64,000 nucleotides of DNA from Malaya genurostris (GCF_030247185.1 NC_080571.1:47161002-47225001), one strand, 5' to 3'. Counted from the first letter of the stretch, positions 21,374-32,874 are shown. The notes: a model not told the origin generated them from the letters alone. Numbers and translations are program-made.

Positions 21374-23816
21374 CTTTTTCGATTTGAGCATATTTTTGCT
21401 CTGTTTGAGACAGCAGACGTGAAGCGAACAAAATTGGTTGGCTTTGTTGCATCAATACAGCTCCTACAGCATAGCTACTCGCGTCACATTGAATAGTCGT
21501 TTCATCCCCAGGGTTGAAATATTTCAGAGTGGTTATCTTCACTATTTGCTTTTTTATAGCCTCGAATGCCTGTCCGCGACGCTTTCCCCAATGCCATGAA
21601 TCTTCCTTTAACGCATTTCTAAGATCAACGCTCATCTCCGAAAGCTTTGGAATAAACTTGGCCATATAATTGGCAAGACCAAGAAACCGTTGCAGCTCCG
21701 CTGCGTTACTGGGCTGCGGCATCTTACTGATCGCGATTGTTTTTTCTGGATCTGGTTTCAGACCATTATGCGAAAGCACATGTCCGAAAAACGGTACTTC
21801 TGCTTGATTCAATTTCATCTTCTTCCGGTTCAACTTTATTCCAGTTTGTTTACAGCGTTCCAACAGGGCTATTAGATTCTTATTGTGATTTTCTATTGCT
21901 TCCGGTTCAGTTTTCCCTGTTCCAAAGCACAGGATATCGTCCACCAGCACTTCAATCCCTTTCAGTCCTTGTAGCGCTTGGTGTAACTTTTGTTGAAATA
22001 TTTCCGGCGAGCACGATAGTCCAAAAGGTAGTCTCTTCCAAATGTATCGACCAAACGGTGTCCAAAACGCAGTCAATTTACTGCTCTTATCGTTGAGCTC
22101 AACATGCCAGAAACCGTTTCGTACATCAAAGATTGAAAACACCTTCGCACCGTGTAGATCCGGTAATATTTCTTCTAAGGTCGTCATTTGAAATCTTGGT
22201 CGCTTAATTGCTTGATTGAGCTGCACTGGATCGAGGCAAATTCGCACTTTTTCCTTTCTCATTACCACCACAATATTACTCGTCCAATCTGTCGGTTGGT
22301 TTACTTTTTTTATAATCCCTCTTTTTTCAAGATCGTTCAATTCACACTCCAGTTTGTCTCTTAACAACACTGGTACTCTTCTTGGTTCTTGCTGTTTCGG
22401 CACAGTGTCAGTCATTTCTATGTCCACTTTGCCTTCGAATTTTCCATCCCCGCTAAATATATCTTCAAATCCCTTCACAATTTCTTCCGCTTCTGAATTA
22501 ATTATGCGCTTTTGTTTTTCCAATCCGTTAGCACACATATTGATCTCTTGCACACTCACTATTCCCAATGCGATGCACGTTTTAAAGCCTAAGAGTGGCA
22601 TTTTTAACACTCCATCTGGAAGCTCCACTACCTGGAATGCTACTCTGTATCGCTTATTATTGTTCTGGTGTCGTAGAATCACTAACCCAATCGCTTGTAT
22701 CATATTGCCTCCGAAACCTTTCAGTTTGGTAAAACTCGTCTCAAGTTTTACTGTTTTGCCCATCAACTTCTCCAGCTGGTTAAGCGTTATTACATTACAA
22801 GATGCACCTGTGTCCACCTGACATTGCACCGTTTTTGGATCAGCTTTCCCATATGAAAATTTTATTTCGGTACAAATTTTCTTCTCTACCACATTAACAT
22901 TTTCCACCGTCGATATCAATTCGGAGTCATCACTGTCTCCACTTTGTTCATCAATTGTCTTGACTTTTGCCGACCACTTCTGCTTGCCGTGAACTATTTT
23001 TCGTTCTTCTTTTCCATTATCGTTCTTTTTAGCATGGCACACTTTCGCGAAATGATTCAGTTTTCCACAGTTTCGACACTTTGCGTTATTGGCCGGACAA
23101 CAGTCACGATCACCTGGTTTGTGGTCCTTTCGTCCACAGTATTTACATGCTCGTTTCTCCCAATTCGAATTTTCCATCCGTACTTTTGCAATTATCTCGG
23201 AATTCGTATCAACGTCGGCTGGTTCTTGCTTCACACATATAGTCACCATTCGGTTTTCCACCAACTTTTGTGAACGACAAACATCGATTCCGTCTGCTAG
23301 AGTTAAATTCCTTGTTTTCAACAACGCTTTTCTTGCTTCATCGGACTGTATCCCGATTACGATCCGGTCTCTGATCAATGCATCTTTCAAGTTCCCGAAA
23401 TTACACGTCTCTGCTAATTTTCGCAGTCTGCTTACAAATTGATTTATGTCTTCTGTATCACCTTGTTTCGCCGAGTTAAAAACGAATCTCTCATACGTTT
23501 CGTTTATTTGCGGTAAACAATATGCTTCTAAAGCAGTGAAGATCTCCACCGGTGTTATTTGTCCTCCCACTGGTAACAGTGTATTCAGCAATTTCACTGC
23601 ATCTAATCCCAAAAAATTTTTTAGTAACGCTACTTTCACTGGATCCGGTTTGTTATCAATTTCTGCTGCCAGCACGAAAATCTCCCATGACTGTCGAAAA
23701 TCCCGAAACTCTTCCGCTAAATGTTCACTACCTATATTTAGTGCATTTGGTGGTCGGACTCCCAACACACTCATATTTGCTGCTGGTATTTGTTCTGCCG
23801 GTGGGACTTCTGCCAT
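21374..23816 (-). pseudogene. gypsy gag-pol, N-terminal part (Gag, protease, RT, start of RNase H)
   Basis: One long frame from an ATG at 23816. Gag includes two Cys-rich knuckles (CKYCGRKDHKPGDRDC and CRNCGKLNHFAKVC, about residues 220-265). An aspartic protease motif VDTGASCNVI follows. The reverse transcriptase has FGLSCSPEIFQQKL and the catalytic VLVDDILCF, with LVDD in place of YxDD. RNase H begins at IQCDASSYAVGAVLM. The frame then runs into copy B, whose first residues (VRDITGCREYEY) form a foreign tail. No stops occur before the break. It replicates via RNA in host cytoplasm in intact relatives. Confidence 0.92.
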
Positions 23817-24074
23817 GACTTTTTTCAATACCACTACTGACGCATTTTTTTCTGTGCTCAGTACGCTGTGCAATGTCGCTTCTTCTGACGAAATCCTCGT
23901 GCTAATGTCGGTGTCCTCTCCTGGTGCTTTCTAACCAGCGAAACCTTGCACCTCCGAGTTTCCGATATTTCCGTACTCCGTCGTAATTCCGCTACCGATT
24001 AATTACTTTACAATAATTTTCCGTATTATATTCGCACAATTATTTTTAATGTAAAAGGTTTACTTCTGACACCA

Positions 24075-24205
24075 TGTTTTCAGATGTTCTGTGTCCTAAA
24101 AATACAATGGCCTCGTTGCCAGCTTTATTGTTCTATTTAGTTGTCTCTACAGTCTCAGAGTAATTTAGTTAACTTAAGTGTAATAATCAAATACATATCA
24201 TAACA
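24075..24205 (-). repeat. gypsy 5' LTR
   Basis: Identical to the left LTR. The minus-strand sequence following it, TGGTGTCAGAAGTAAACC, is in primer-binding-site position. The tRNA was not assigned. Confidence 0.93.
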
Positions 24206-24210
24206 AGTTG

Positions 24211-24513
24211 TTTGATGTAAAGCCGCCATAACTAAGTTCAATTTTTTGCAATGACTGAGCGGAAACATATATTGGAGAAGCCAAATGAATGAAAAACTAA
24301 CAGAAAAGATGAATTTTTGGAAAAAGACACGCTCAGAGACAGGACGTTAAAAACAATTGCGGTTTGATTTTCCGTAACAATCGGCTTCTGGTAGGAAAGG
24401 GCAGACATTCAATACAACCTTCATAGGGGTCTGTCGCTGACGATGTCCCACATACCAAGTTCGCTTATGTGCAGGTAGCTTGGTGATCCGGCGATTTCAC
24501 CTCCTATAAAAAA
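24211..24513. other. unassigned spacer
   Basis: About 300 bp between the gypsy LTR and a mariner fragment. Nothing was recognised. Confidence 0.4.
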
Positions 24514-24662
24514 AATGTTTCGAGGATTGGATCAAGCGCTGGCATAAGTGTGTTGCAGTCGATATCGGGGCAGTACTTTGAAGGAAACAATATATATGTT
24601 GATGAATAATCTTGTATTTTCAGTTTTCTGAATAAATTCTGGGAACTTTTCGATCAAGGTCA
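24514..24662 (+). mobile_element. mariner family 2 fragment (3' end)
   Basis: GATTGGATCAAGCGCTGG and the AGTACTTTGAAG stretch match the transposase C-terminus seen in reverse at 10.1 and 39.7 kb. The end, GGGAACTTTTCGATCAAGGT, matches the family terminal repeat. Only about 150 bp remain. Confidence 0.65.
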
Positions 24663-24715
24663 ATTTTTCTACAACTACAATTTTCCTAGTTTGAATTTAT
24701 TAATATATTGTTCAT

Positions 24716-25682
24716 TTAATTAGCTAACCATGGATTAGGATCGATATTTTCGTTTTCATTACACAAACCCTTGTAGACCGCGTGACATCCAGTCGTACAT
24801 TTGGAGCAAGCAGTCCCAGATTGGTAGACAGGTTGGCTGATGACGTTGGTCACCGCATAGTTGCAGACGAATAATTTGTTGATCCATGGCGAAGTGTAAT
24901 AACTTACCAGCGAACATCCAATCTCAATGGCACGGTCGGAAACAATCTGAGTGAAGTGGCCAATAGTGGGACTGTCGGGAAAAGTACAGTGAGTATTTTA
25001 ACTTTTTTCGTTCGTTGACTAGACTAGATACTAACCCGCTGCTCGGAAAACTTGCGATATCACTAGGTCTAGCGTTGGAATACTCCGAGTACCAAGCGTC
25101 AACGAATCCTTCGATTAGATCTTCGTCCTCAAAATCCATTCCATAGTAAGACTTGGCAGCAATGTTCTGTCCAGCAGCTTTAAATCGTTCGGTGTTTCGG
25201 CACGAGTCGTGTCCAAAAATGCAGCGTCTAGCGTTGGCAGCCGCTATGCTTGCCAGATCTTCATTCCATACCTGTAAAGAACCAGTTCTAGAGAAGGTAA
25301 AGCTCATGGTGTCCTGTTTATTACATGCCATGGTGGCCATTCGACTGGCCTGCAGAAAATACTCACTCGAAGAATAGTTCTGTAGTCCCAGTGCAATTTT
25401 ATTGCGCAGCTGATTGTGCAGATCGAGAATCAATTCTTGCTTTTCATCGTCCAGATCAGTTTCGTATGCTTCCGGTCCACATTCTTCAGCCATCTCCGTG
25501 AGCCCATTGCAAGCAATATGGGTAGTTCCGGCTGGACACAACGCAGAATCGCAAAAATTGGCCTGCACCGATGCCTCTGCCAATATGAAAATGATCACTG
25601 AAAGGAAACAGATATTTTTTGATTCGCAAAATTTAGCATTGCTATTATTAAATTGAACCCTACAAGAAAGCAAGAGTTTCAT
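24716..25682 (-). CDS. antigen 5-related secreted CAP (SCP/TAPS) protein
   Basis: Four exons: 25664-25682, 25329-25597, 25036-25271, 24716-24971; 259 codons plus TAA. Exons 1 and 2 together give a signal peptide (MKLLLSLIIFILAEASVQA) followed by NFCDSALCPAGTTHIAC, the typical start of insect antigen-5 proteins. The CAP core shows DLHNQLRNKIA, VWNEDLASIAAANARRC, GHDSCRNT, the CAP1 signature GHFTQIVSDRA and CAP2 FVCNYAV, with a Cys-rich C-terminus. Intron 1 (66 bp) and intron 3 (64 bp) are GT-AG. Intron 2 (57 bp) seems to begin with GC and stays open in frame. Such proteins are abundant in insect saliva and haemolymph, and the specific role here is unknown. A TATA box lies 50 bp upstream of the ATG. 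Confidence 0.92.
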
Positions 25683-25731
25683 CGTGGTGTCACTTTACAA
25701 GAATAACGATTATTCTTAGTTATCGACTCAC

Positions 25732-25737
25732 TTTTAT
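25732..25737 (-). promoter_or_regulatory. TATA box of the antigen-5 gene
   Basis: Minus-strand CTATAAAAGTGAG, about 50-55 bp upstream of the ATG. Expected transcription start is near 25705, giving a short 5' UTR. Confidence 0.6.
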
Positions 25738-25759
25738 AGTTAGAAGCCTACATCAGCTA

Positions 25760-28700
25760 GTCTACAGATAAGATATAGCAACATGGGGGTCTAATTGAAA
25801 TACACAATGAACAAAATAATCAATATCAAGGCTCGATGAATCTGAAATTTATTATTTTTCAGGGCAATATTATCGGGACACTTTCTTGGAAGTATACTGA
25901 TTATTTTTCCAAAGGGAAAGAACTGTTGATGTGTTTTACAAGAAGGTTGATAACAATCTATTATCCATATCTGAATTAAAAAACTGACAAAATAGTATAG
26001 AATCCGGCAGATGAGGTAATTCAGTCATAAATTAAATTTTCTTGGTTTGGCAGAAAAAAATCTTTTAGGTCGAAGTAAGACTGCGGCCGGGGATTCTTTT
26101 TCCTGCAGTAACCAGCATTATTTTTATAGTTGTTTTTGTAATGTGAGTTTTTGAAAAAATACAGGTTTTGTGCCTATTTGATAATGGTATATTGTACACC
26201 AACTCAAACGGGTCAATGATCATCCAAAAAAATCATTAAGACATAAGTCGGATGATGAAATACAAAATAAAATAATAATATGAAGCATATGTTGAGTGTG
26301 TGTTTAACCTATCTCAAACTCCACTGTTAGCATGCATACGTTTGATATATTTATTTTGGCACTATTCTCCGCCAGAGCTTAAAAATGTCTCGTATTTTCA
26401 ATGAAAGAATACAATCCAATCGCAACCGAAAGAAGCATTTTCGCCTCTTACTGCAACAAAAGGGAGTATCAATGCCAACGTCACTAGTTTGCCTACGACA
26501 AGGCGAAACCAAAATATCATTCGCATGAAAATTTAGTCGAATTTCCATTCTCATTCAATTCTTCCATGTATTGAAAATCTGTGATGTTTGGCAATAAAGA
26601 GAATCTAAATCACGATAAATCAAATTTACTCTAGAACCTCTTTGGAAACCAGCAGTAACTATAGATACGAGCATCAACAGGTAAAAATCATTGTGTTTCA
26701 TTTTCTGTCTTGATCAATTCTCGAAACTTTGGTTGAATATCGATACTGCACGGTATACGATTTTCACTGAAAACCTAAAATGACAGATAGAACACAATTT
26801 TGAAACAACTTTGGTCTGGACATGGATCTTGTTATCAAAATTTTAAAGCGGAGCTAAGAGTAACATTTATTTTGCGTCATTTTCATATATTTCGAGTTAA
26901 TGAAAATGACTTTTATCATCTCTGGTAACTACATTGGAGGGCCTGAAGCTACGAAGTTCATCAGCAGTGGAGTTTTGACCACTGAAAAATGGTCGAAACT
27001 ATTATTTTAGGGTGAATACGGAAGGAGCATTAACCCCATAATATTTATCTAATTAGTCGTTTAGTTTTCTTCGTGGCTTTGTCTCTTAAAAATGTCATAC
27101 ACCATTCGACTCAGTTCATCGATTCTGAATCTGAATCGATGAATCGATTCTCACAAACTTATACTCAAATAAAAATTACTATTGTCCCTTAGAATCTGAA
27201 TCTGATTTCCAGTTTCGAAATTACAATGAAAAATGTACGAAATATGACACAAAATATGCACTTACTTTTCACCGTAGTGAAGTGTCTGAACCGATTTTAA
27301 CAAACTCAAACGAAAGGCATTACTTCTCCATATAAGGTTATACCGGTTCCGAAAGTACCGAAAATAGTGATCAAAACCTCCAAAATGAAACTAACATTTG
27401 TAATGAAAAACGTTGATGTAATACACAAAAATAAGGGTTTTAAATAGATATTTATGCAAACAATGTTAGTTTATTCTCGAACAACCCTTTCTGTTTCAGT
27501 TCAATGAGCCGTTTTTTCGGAAATACTCCAGTGATATTCACCCCGATTCTGCAATCCGACGGATTTGTGATACGAACGAATATACACTTTCGTTCGAGTT
27601 CGAATTTCGCATTTTTTTTATTCCGTTCGACTTGTATGATTCGATCGACTTTCGTTCGGGAACACTTGAAATTTCTAACACTATCCATCAAAGCTGTCAA
27701 CACTAAGTAGTGTATTATTCATTTCTAAGTAAACGAAACCGTCACACTTGTATAAACAAAATTAGAACGATTCTAAACCGAATAGAAGTAATACGTATGT
27801 AAGTCGATCGAGTAATGTTCGAAAATTGAACAACTCGAACGAATGATATTCGAGTTCATACCCAACTCGAACGGAATGCAGAATGGAAATCGCACATTCG
27901 ATCGGAATATTTCGAATCGATCGACGTACAGAATAAGCGACGACACGACCAGGCATTTCGAAGAAAAATCAGCATTAAAACTGTTCGCTAACGATTCACC
28001 GTCAGTTACAACAAATCTAGCGACCCCCTGTAAATGATAAAAATAATCTTCTCGAGCAACACTGTTTAAGTTGCTATGGACTAGTTACCAAGGAACCCCA
28101 AAACAAATAAACATGTTTTGAAAGCGGTGGAATAGTTCTATTAGTGTTAAACTTTGCCCAAATTAAGCAGAAATGCATTTAAATGGACTCGATTTTCGGA
28201 ATTTAATCGAAACTATGGATGAAACCAACGAACGAGGACAATGATCTGCTTCCAGCGATTCATCCGTAAACTTCAACTGCTAGCTTTTCTGGGCAGTTGG
28301 ATTCGGTGTAATATGCCGGTGTCAAAATTGTTTTGTGTCGGTTGATTGCGCAGCAGTGGAAACAGTATTTCACTTTGTTGGCCACTATTCGAGGATTAGC
28401 TCGTTGTCGGTCATTTCCATGTCTTCCTTCTCACACAACGGTTCCAAGTCAAGACCTGAATTTTGAACTTGGCTTTATAAAAGACATAACTCATACTCCT
28501 CAATTTTTATATTCCGCTCGAGTCAGGTAAATCCATTAAAATGTTCCGTAATATAATAACCGATCTGAAATTTATTTTGTTTACATTCATCTTGCCTTCG
28601 ATATGCAGTAACCAAGGTTATGGTGACTGTTATTCAAAATCAATAAATATATAAACTTGTGCTGCCAGTTTAAAAAAATTCACTAGCGTTTTCGATTTGA

Positions 28701-28765
28701 CATTTCCAGTTACTGAGGGGTAGTTAAATTTACGATACAGTTTTGATAGACGAGTGGCAGGTCGT
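25760..28765. other. intergenic, 3 kb
   Basis: No gene was recognised. About 27150-27400 contains decayed dispersed repeat (CCGGTTCCGAAAGT type). 27540-27960 is rich in TTCG and CGAA motifs arranged in inverted orientation (see separate entry). Short ORFs at 26351-26554 and 28333-28530 have no recognisable content. Confidence 0.45.
27535..27960. repeat. TTCG-rich inverted repeat, MITE-like
   Basis: Left arm: ACCCCGATTCTGCAATCC and TTCGTTCGAGTTCGAATT. Right arm: AACTCGAACGAATGATATTC and CGGAATGCAGAATGG, which are inverse-related. The CCGATTCTG end is shared with the small element at 32219-32378. Boundaries are uncertain. Confidence 0.4.
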
Positions 28766-28850
28766 GTCGTCGGAATAAGGGTGGTTGTCAAAAATAACCC
28801 TGCTCGAGAGCATGGTTATTTTTGACAGATCGATGGTTTTTTTCCGACAC
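28766..28850. repeat. near-perfect palindrome
   Basis: TGTCAAAAATAACC (28786-28799) and its exact inverse (28814-28827) flank TGCTCGAGAGCA. Apart from one mismatch the 42 nt fold into a single hairpin. Weaker complementarity (GTCGGAATAA against TTTCCGACAC) extends it outward. Probably the remnant of a small inverted-repeat transposon. Confidence 0.7.
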
Positions 28851-29084
28851 TGAAAAAAATTTTGCAATGAAAATTCTAATATAAATTCTTTAGTTGAAAT
28901 TATTTCCAGTGGAAAATAAACCCGAATAACTTTCCATCCGTCAAATTTTTAAATAGGCCGCAGTTTTAGTTAAATTTAACTACTCGACACAAAATAATCA
29001 CTCACTGTCAGATTTCAACCAAAAGTTAAAATTAACCGCGAAATGGTTCACAGCCTGAATAGACAGAAGTCACACTTAGCTAAA

Positions 29085-29330
29085 TAGGGTGAATACGGTG
29101 GTTGTGGAACGATATTGGTTGAATTTTTTGTGAAAATCGATGATTTTTGGTGAAGCTGTTTTTCGAAAAAAAATGAGTGATTTTGGAATCAATCGTGCTT
29201 TCACTTTTCTTATGCCCAAATGGTCTTTCAAAATAGTTTTTACTGTTCCTTTCGATATTGCAACGATCCCAGTAAGGTCTCTGACTGCTAATCGTCGACA
29301 TATACTAAACACTAGTAAATATTTTGACAC
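29085..29330 (-). pseudogene. internally deleted Tc1/mariner transposase fragment
   Basis: On the minus strand, RRLAVRDLTGIVAISKGTVK and DHLGIRKVKARLIPKSL form a typical mariner HTH/linker. About 60 bp later, in another frame, TNIVPQPPYSPD is the third-acidic-residue motif. The region between, about 150 residues in an intact enzyme, is gone. A dead internally deleted copy. Confidence 0.68.
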
Positions 29331-30040
29331 TTGGCACAGATGTCACGGACAGTCATACCAACCTAGAAAAAAAAATTCCCGAAAAAATCTTTCAAATTCG
29401 GGTTTATATACTTGATTATCCTCCACCGAATCCACATGTTGCCGGCAAGACAAAGAACTTCCTGATGAATTGAGTCTTTTTGTATTTCCGGGACATTTCA
29501 GGAGCCGGATTAGATGACCTATTTCATACTTTGGAGTTACACCTTGTCGTTCAACAACGTAGCTTGGTTCAGTGTACCACTGCCGGTTCTACAACCATAC
29601 TATTGAATCATATTAATAATGGTAATTGGTAATAACGATAATAATAATAATAATAAATCCGAAGAAATGAACCTGTAACAATCGATGTTATATTTGTTCA
29701 AAAAGAAAAGAAAATTTCTTATATAAAAAAATTAACTCATTCTACATTCAAACTGCGAAAAAAACGAAGTTAATTTAAACCGTAAATAAAAAACATCTCG
29801 ATTCCCCAGTGGATTAGTAATGACACCAGAAGCGCCGTCTGGTGGAAAATAGTAAATGCTCATAAAATGAAGGTATAAAGTTCCATACGCATCAACGTAG
29901 CTATTGGAAAAAAGTACACCCGTTTCGCACTAGAAGCGCTGTCAGTGTCTCCGTTGATTTATGGCTTCAGTCTACGTTGCTACCCTCTTAGAAAAAAAAA
30001 GTTCAACGGTGGCCCTTCGTTGGTCCAATACGTTTCTTTA
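29331..30040. other. intergenic
   Basis: A short AATAATAATA microsatellite near 29636-29655. Nothing else was recognised. Confidence 0.4.
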
Positions 30041-30042
30041 TA

Positions 30043-31284
30043 ACAGATCGGCTGAAAAGTTCGTATCGTTTCTATGAGAGGGCGCCACTAGAATTAAATC
30101 CATACCATTTTCAGTTAGTACCAACCTTCAAAAGATACGTGTATTAATTTGACAGCTGTCTGATTATTAGTTTGTGAGATATTGCATTTTGAGTGAAGCT
30201 ACTTTTGTTGTTGTGAAAAAAATGAAAAAAAAAGGAATTTCGTGTGTTGATGAAACACTACTTTTTGATGAAAAAAAGTGCCGCCGATACCAAAAAATGG
30301 CTTGATGAGTGTTATCCAGACTCTGCACCGGGCGAAGCAACAATTCGTAAGTGGTTTGCAAAATTTCGTACTGGTCATATGAGCACCGAAGACGATGAAC
30401 GCAGTGGACGTCCAAAAGAGGCTGTTACCGATGAAAACGTAAAAAAAATCCACAAAATGATTTTCAATGACCGTAAAGTGAAGTTGATCGAGATAGCTGA
30501 CACCCTAAAGATATCAAAGGAACGTGTTGGACATATTATTCACGAATATTTGGATATGAGAAAGCTTTGTGCAAAATGGGTGCCGCGTGAGCTCACAATC
30601 GATCAAAAACAACAACGAATTGATGATTCTGAGCAGTGTTTGGAGCTGTTATATGGAAATAAAACGAAGCTGTTATATCGAAATAAAATTTTTTCGTCGA
30701 TATATAACATTGGACGAAACATGGCTCCATCACTTCACTCCGGAGTCCAATCGACAGTCAGCTGAGTGGACTGCACGCGATGAACCGAACCCAAAGCGTG
30801 GAAAGACTCAACAATCGGCCGGTAAGGTTATGGCGTCTGTATTTTGGGATTCGCATGGTATAATTTTCATCGACTGCATTGAAAAGGGAAAACCATCAAC
30901 AGTGACTATTATATAGCGTTATTAGAGCGTTTGAAGGACGAAATTTAAAAAACGGCCTCATTTGAAGAAGAAAATTGGGCTTCGAATTGCTCCCTCATCC
31001 ACCGTATTCTCCAGATTTGGCCCCCAGTGACTTTTCCCTGTTCTCAGACCTCAAGAGAATGCTCGCTGGTGAAAAATTTAGAAGCAATGAAGAGGTAATC
31101 GCTGAAACTGAGGCCTATTTTGAGGCAAAGGACAAATCGTACTACAAAAATGGTATCGAAAAGTTGGAAGATCGCTATAATCGCTGTATCGCCTCTGATG
31201 GCAATTATGTTGAATAATAAAAACGAATTTTGGCAAAAAAATGTGTGTTTCTATTAAACGATACGAACTTTTCAGCCGAACTGT
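30043..31284 (+). mobile_element. near full-length irritans-type mariner (copy 2)
   Basis: 1242 bp with about 29-bp inverted repeats (ACAGATCGGCTGAAAAGTTC left, inverse of ACAGTTCGGCTGAAAAGTTC right), flanked by TA (30041-30042, 31285-31286). The transposase inside is broken in several places. Same family as 302-1055. Confidence 0.94.
30221..31217 (+). pseudogene. mariner transposase, frameshifted and internally deleted
   Basis: The N-terminal HTH region is readable (KKWLDECYPDSAPGEATIR, DDERSGRPKEAVTDENVKK, ISKERVGHIIHEYLDMRKL). An extra base in the start-proximal A-run moves the ATG out of frame. A ~25-bp tandem duplication near 30650-30690 (CTGTTATAT.GAAATAAAA twice) shifts the frame in mid-protein. 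A deletion near 30975 removes the second catalytic Asp motif (HQDNAPCH in copy 1). The C-terminus from PPYSPDLAPSDF to NRCIASDGNYVE is intact. It cannot be active. Confidence 0.92.
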
Positions 31285-31466
31285 TATATGAAGCTAACAC
31301 CTAATTTTGACTCTATTTTTGCAAGAGAAAAAACAACAAACCGTTCCAGCAAACTGAACCAATATTTCGTCCAGTATGTCGTTCAAAGAGCGCTCAACGA
31401 CCAACAAAATAGAACCGCCTGCTGAGAGGTTTACAACAACCTCAAGTGGCAGAAAACATTGCATCA

Positions 31467-31790
31467 CGCCCGCATAGCGTTTTGGCTACCTGGGCAGCCA
31501 TGGCCACCAGAAGGCTACCAAAATTGATTCAGTTACGGTTGTCAAATCCAATTTGACAAAACAAAGTCGCCTGTATCCAAGTTAGCCGAGCGTTTTCATC
31601 TTCTCACCTTCGCTGAAAATGTCAAAGATTTCAATGTGGAAAAATCCTGGTGGATACGGTTGTATCGTTTGAGTTGTATTCCTGGCAGCGGTGAGGCAGC
31701 CGGTCACCAGAATATCTGCCAGCCATATTTTTCCAGCTGGCAGCGTTTAGTCAGCCGTCTGGCAGCCATGCGTATGCGGGCGGGTGAGCG
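31467..31790. repeat. small inverted-repeat element (MITE-like)
   Basis: CACGCCCGCATAGCG at the left and the inverse GCGTATGCGGGCGGGTG at the right, with GGCAGCCATGG/GGCAGCCATGC inside both. No target duplication could be assigned with confidence. It is GC-richer than its surroundings. Confidence 0.5.
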
Positions 31791-31849
31791 GCCAAACCTA
31801 AGCAGGCGTACGTTGATTAACGTTTTCCACGAATTTCCAATTTAATATG

Positions 31850-32749
31850 TCCTTGCATTACAAAGTATATTGATATTGCTTTTATGTTTTTCTGATAAAA
31901 AACTGGAAATTAGTCACACAAACTAATCTAATCATAACTAACTACTAAGAGATTACTTTTTGATAGGCGGTGTATTTCGTGTGATGGAAGACGATTCATC
32001 ATTACTCCAGAACAACGTGCGCGAGTCGCATTAGGACTCCGAAGATTACGCCACCGGTATAACTTTCTACCGCGAGTTTCGGCAACGCTCCGGTGTGACA
32101 TATTCCGAATATTTTTTTCACATTTAACACAACACTTTAGAGTGTTGATACATTTGGTCTCAAAGTCGATTGAAATCTCAAATTTAAAAAATAATTTTCA
32201 TTTTGGAAGTATTAAAGGTGGTCAACCCGATTCTGTATATCGTTTGAATAGGATTATTTGGATCGAATACGAAGTTTTGCATCTTTATCGAGTTTTCCAT
32301 ACAAAAGCATCACTCGATCGAATTAAAGAATGCAAATTTTTACATTCGAACCGAAGTGCAGAATAGAGGTGTGCATTTCAAAATCCCTTCGATCATAGGA
32401 AATGATTTACGGCAAATTAAAAATCTGTGATGAACCGTGCCAACAAGCCATTACTTTGTAAATAGGATAAATCAACTGATCTATAAATAAGATTGTTCTG
32501 CAACAGGCTCAATTGTCATGAGAAATCATGTTTTGAAAAAATGTCTAAATCTGTTTACGGGGATAGCAATTGGACACAGGTAAATTGAAAGACTGAAAGC
32601 TTCTTTATAAAATTGAAATTGGTTACGTCATCCAAAATTAGCTACACTCATGAGACGATAGTTTTGCTTAACGTGGCTTCGGTATATTTTGTAAGTTACC
32701 ACTGTCAGTTACTTTAGTTTTATATTTGTTAGATTTGCAATATTCACTT
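31850..32749. other. 3' flank of eIF6, mostly unassigned
   Basis: Contains one small inverted-repeat element (32219-32378, separate entry). Otherwise nothing was recognised. Confidence 0.4.
32219..32378. repeat. 160-bp MITE-like inverted repeat
   Basis: Left AAGGTGGTCAACCCGATTCT and right GTGCAGAATAGAGGTGTGC are inverse-related around ACC..GATTCTG. TTCGAAT motifs follow in each arm. It shares the CCGATTCTG end with 27535-27960. Confidence 0.42.
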
Positions 32750-32755
32750 TTTATT
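32750..32755 (-). terminator. eIF6 polyadenylation signal
   Basis: Minus-strand AATAAA about 120 nt after the eIF6 stop codon. Confidence 0.5.
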
Positions 32756-32874
32756 GAATTTAATACATAAATTTAAACAATCATGTCGAAAACTTTTACA
32801 CTGGAAAAATTCATGCCATTCTAGAAAAAATAAGAGTTGAATTAATGTACGTTAAATTATTGTAACTGGCAAAC

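Larger units (their letters stand above)
17254..24205 (-). mobile_element. Ty3/gypsy LTR retrotransposon (Mag-like), split by copy B
   Basis: Two identical 131-bp LTRs (TGTTTTCAGATG...ATCATAACA) enclose a single gag-pol frame on the minus strand. A 5-bp target duplication AGTTG flanks it (17249-17253, 24206-24210). A polypurine tract adjoins the left LTR and a PBS-like TGGTGTCAGAAG adjoins the right. No envelope ORF is seen. Identical LTRs imply recent insertion. A 2.2-kb element disrupts RNase H, so this copy cannot make full polyprotein. Fused gag-pol with short LTRs fits the Mag/K02A2.6-like lineage (inference). Confidence 0.93.

Noticed and set aside
21690..23934. Long plus-strand ORFs opposite gypsy gag-pol
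   Set aside because: Antisense of the retrotransposon frame; no recognisable motif.
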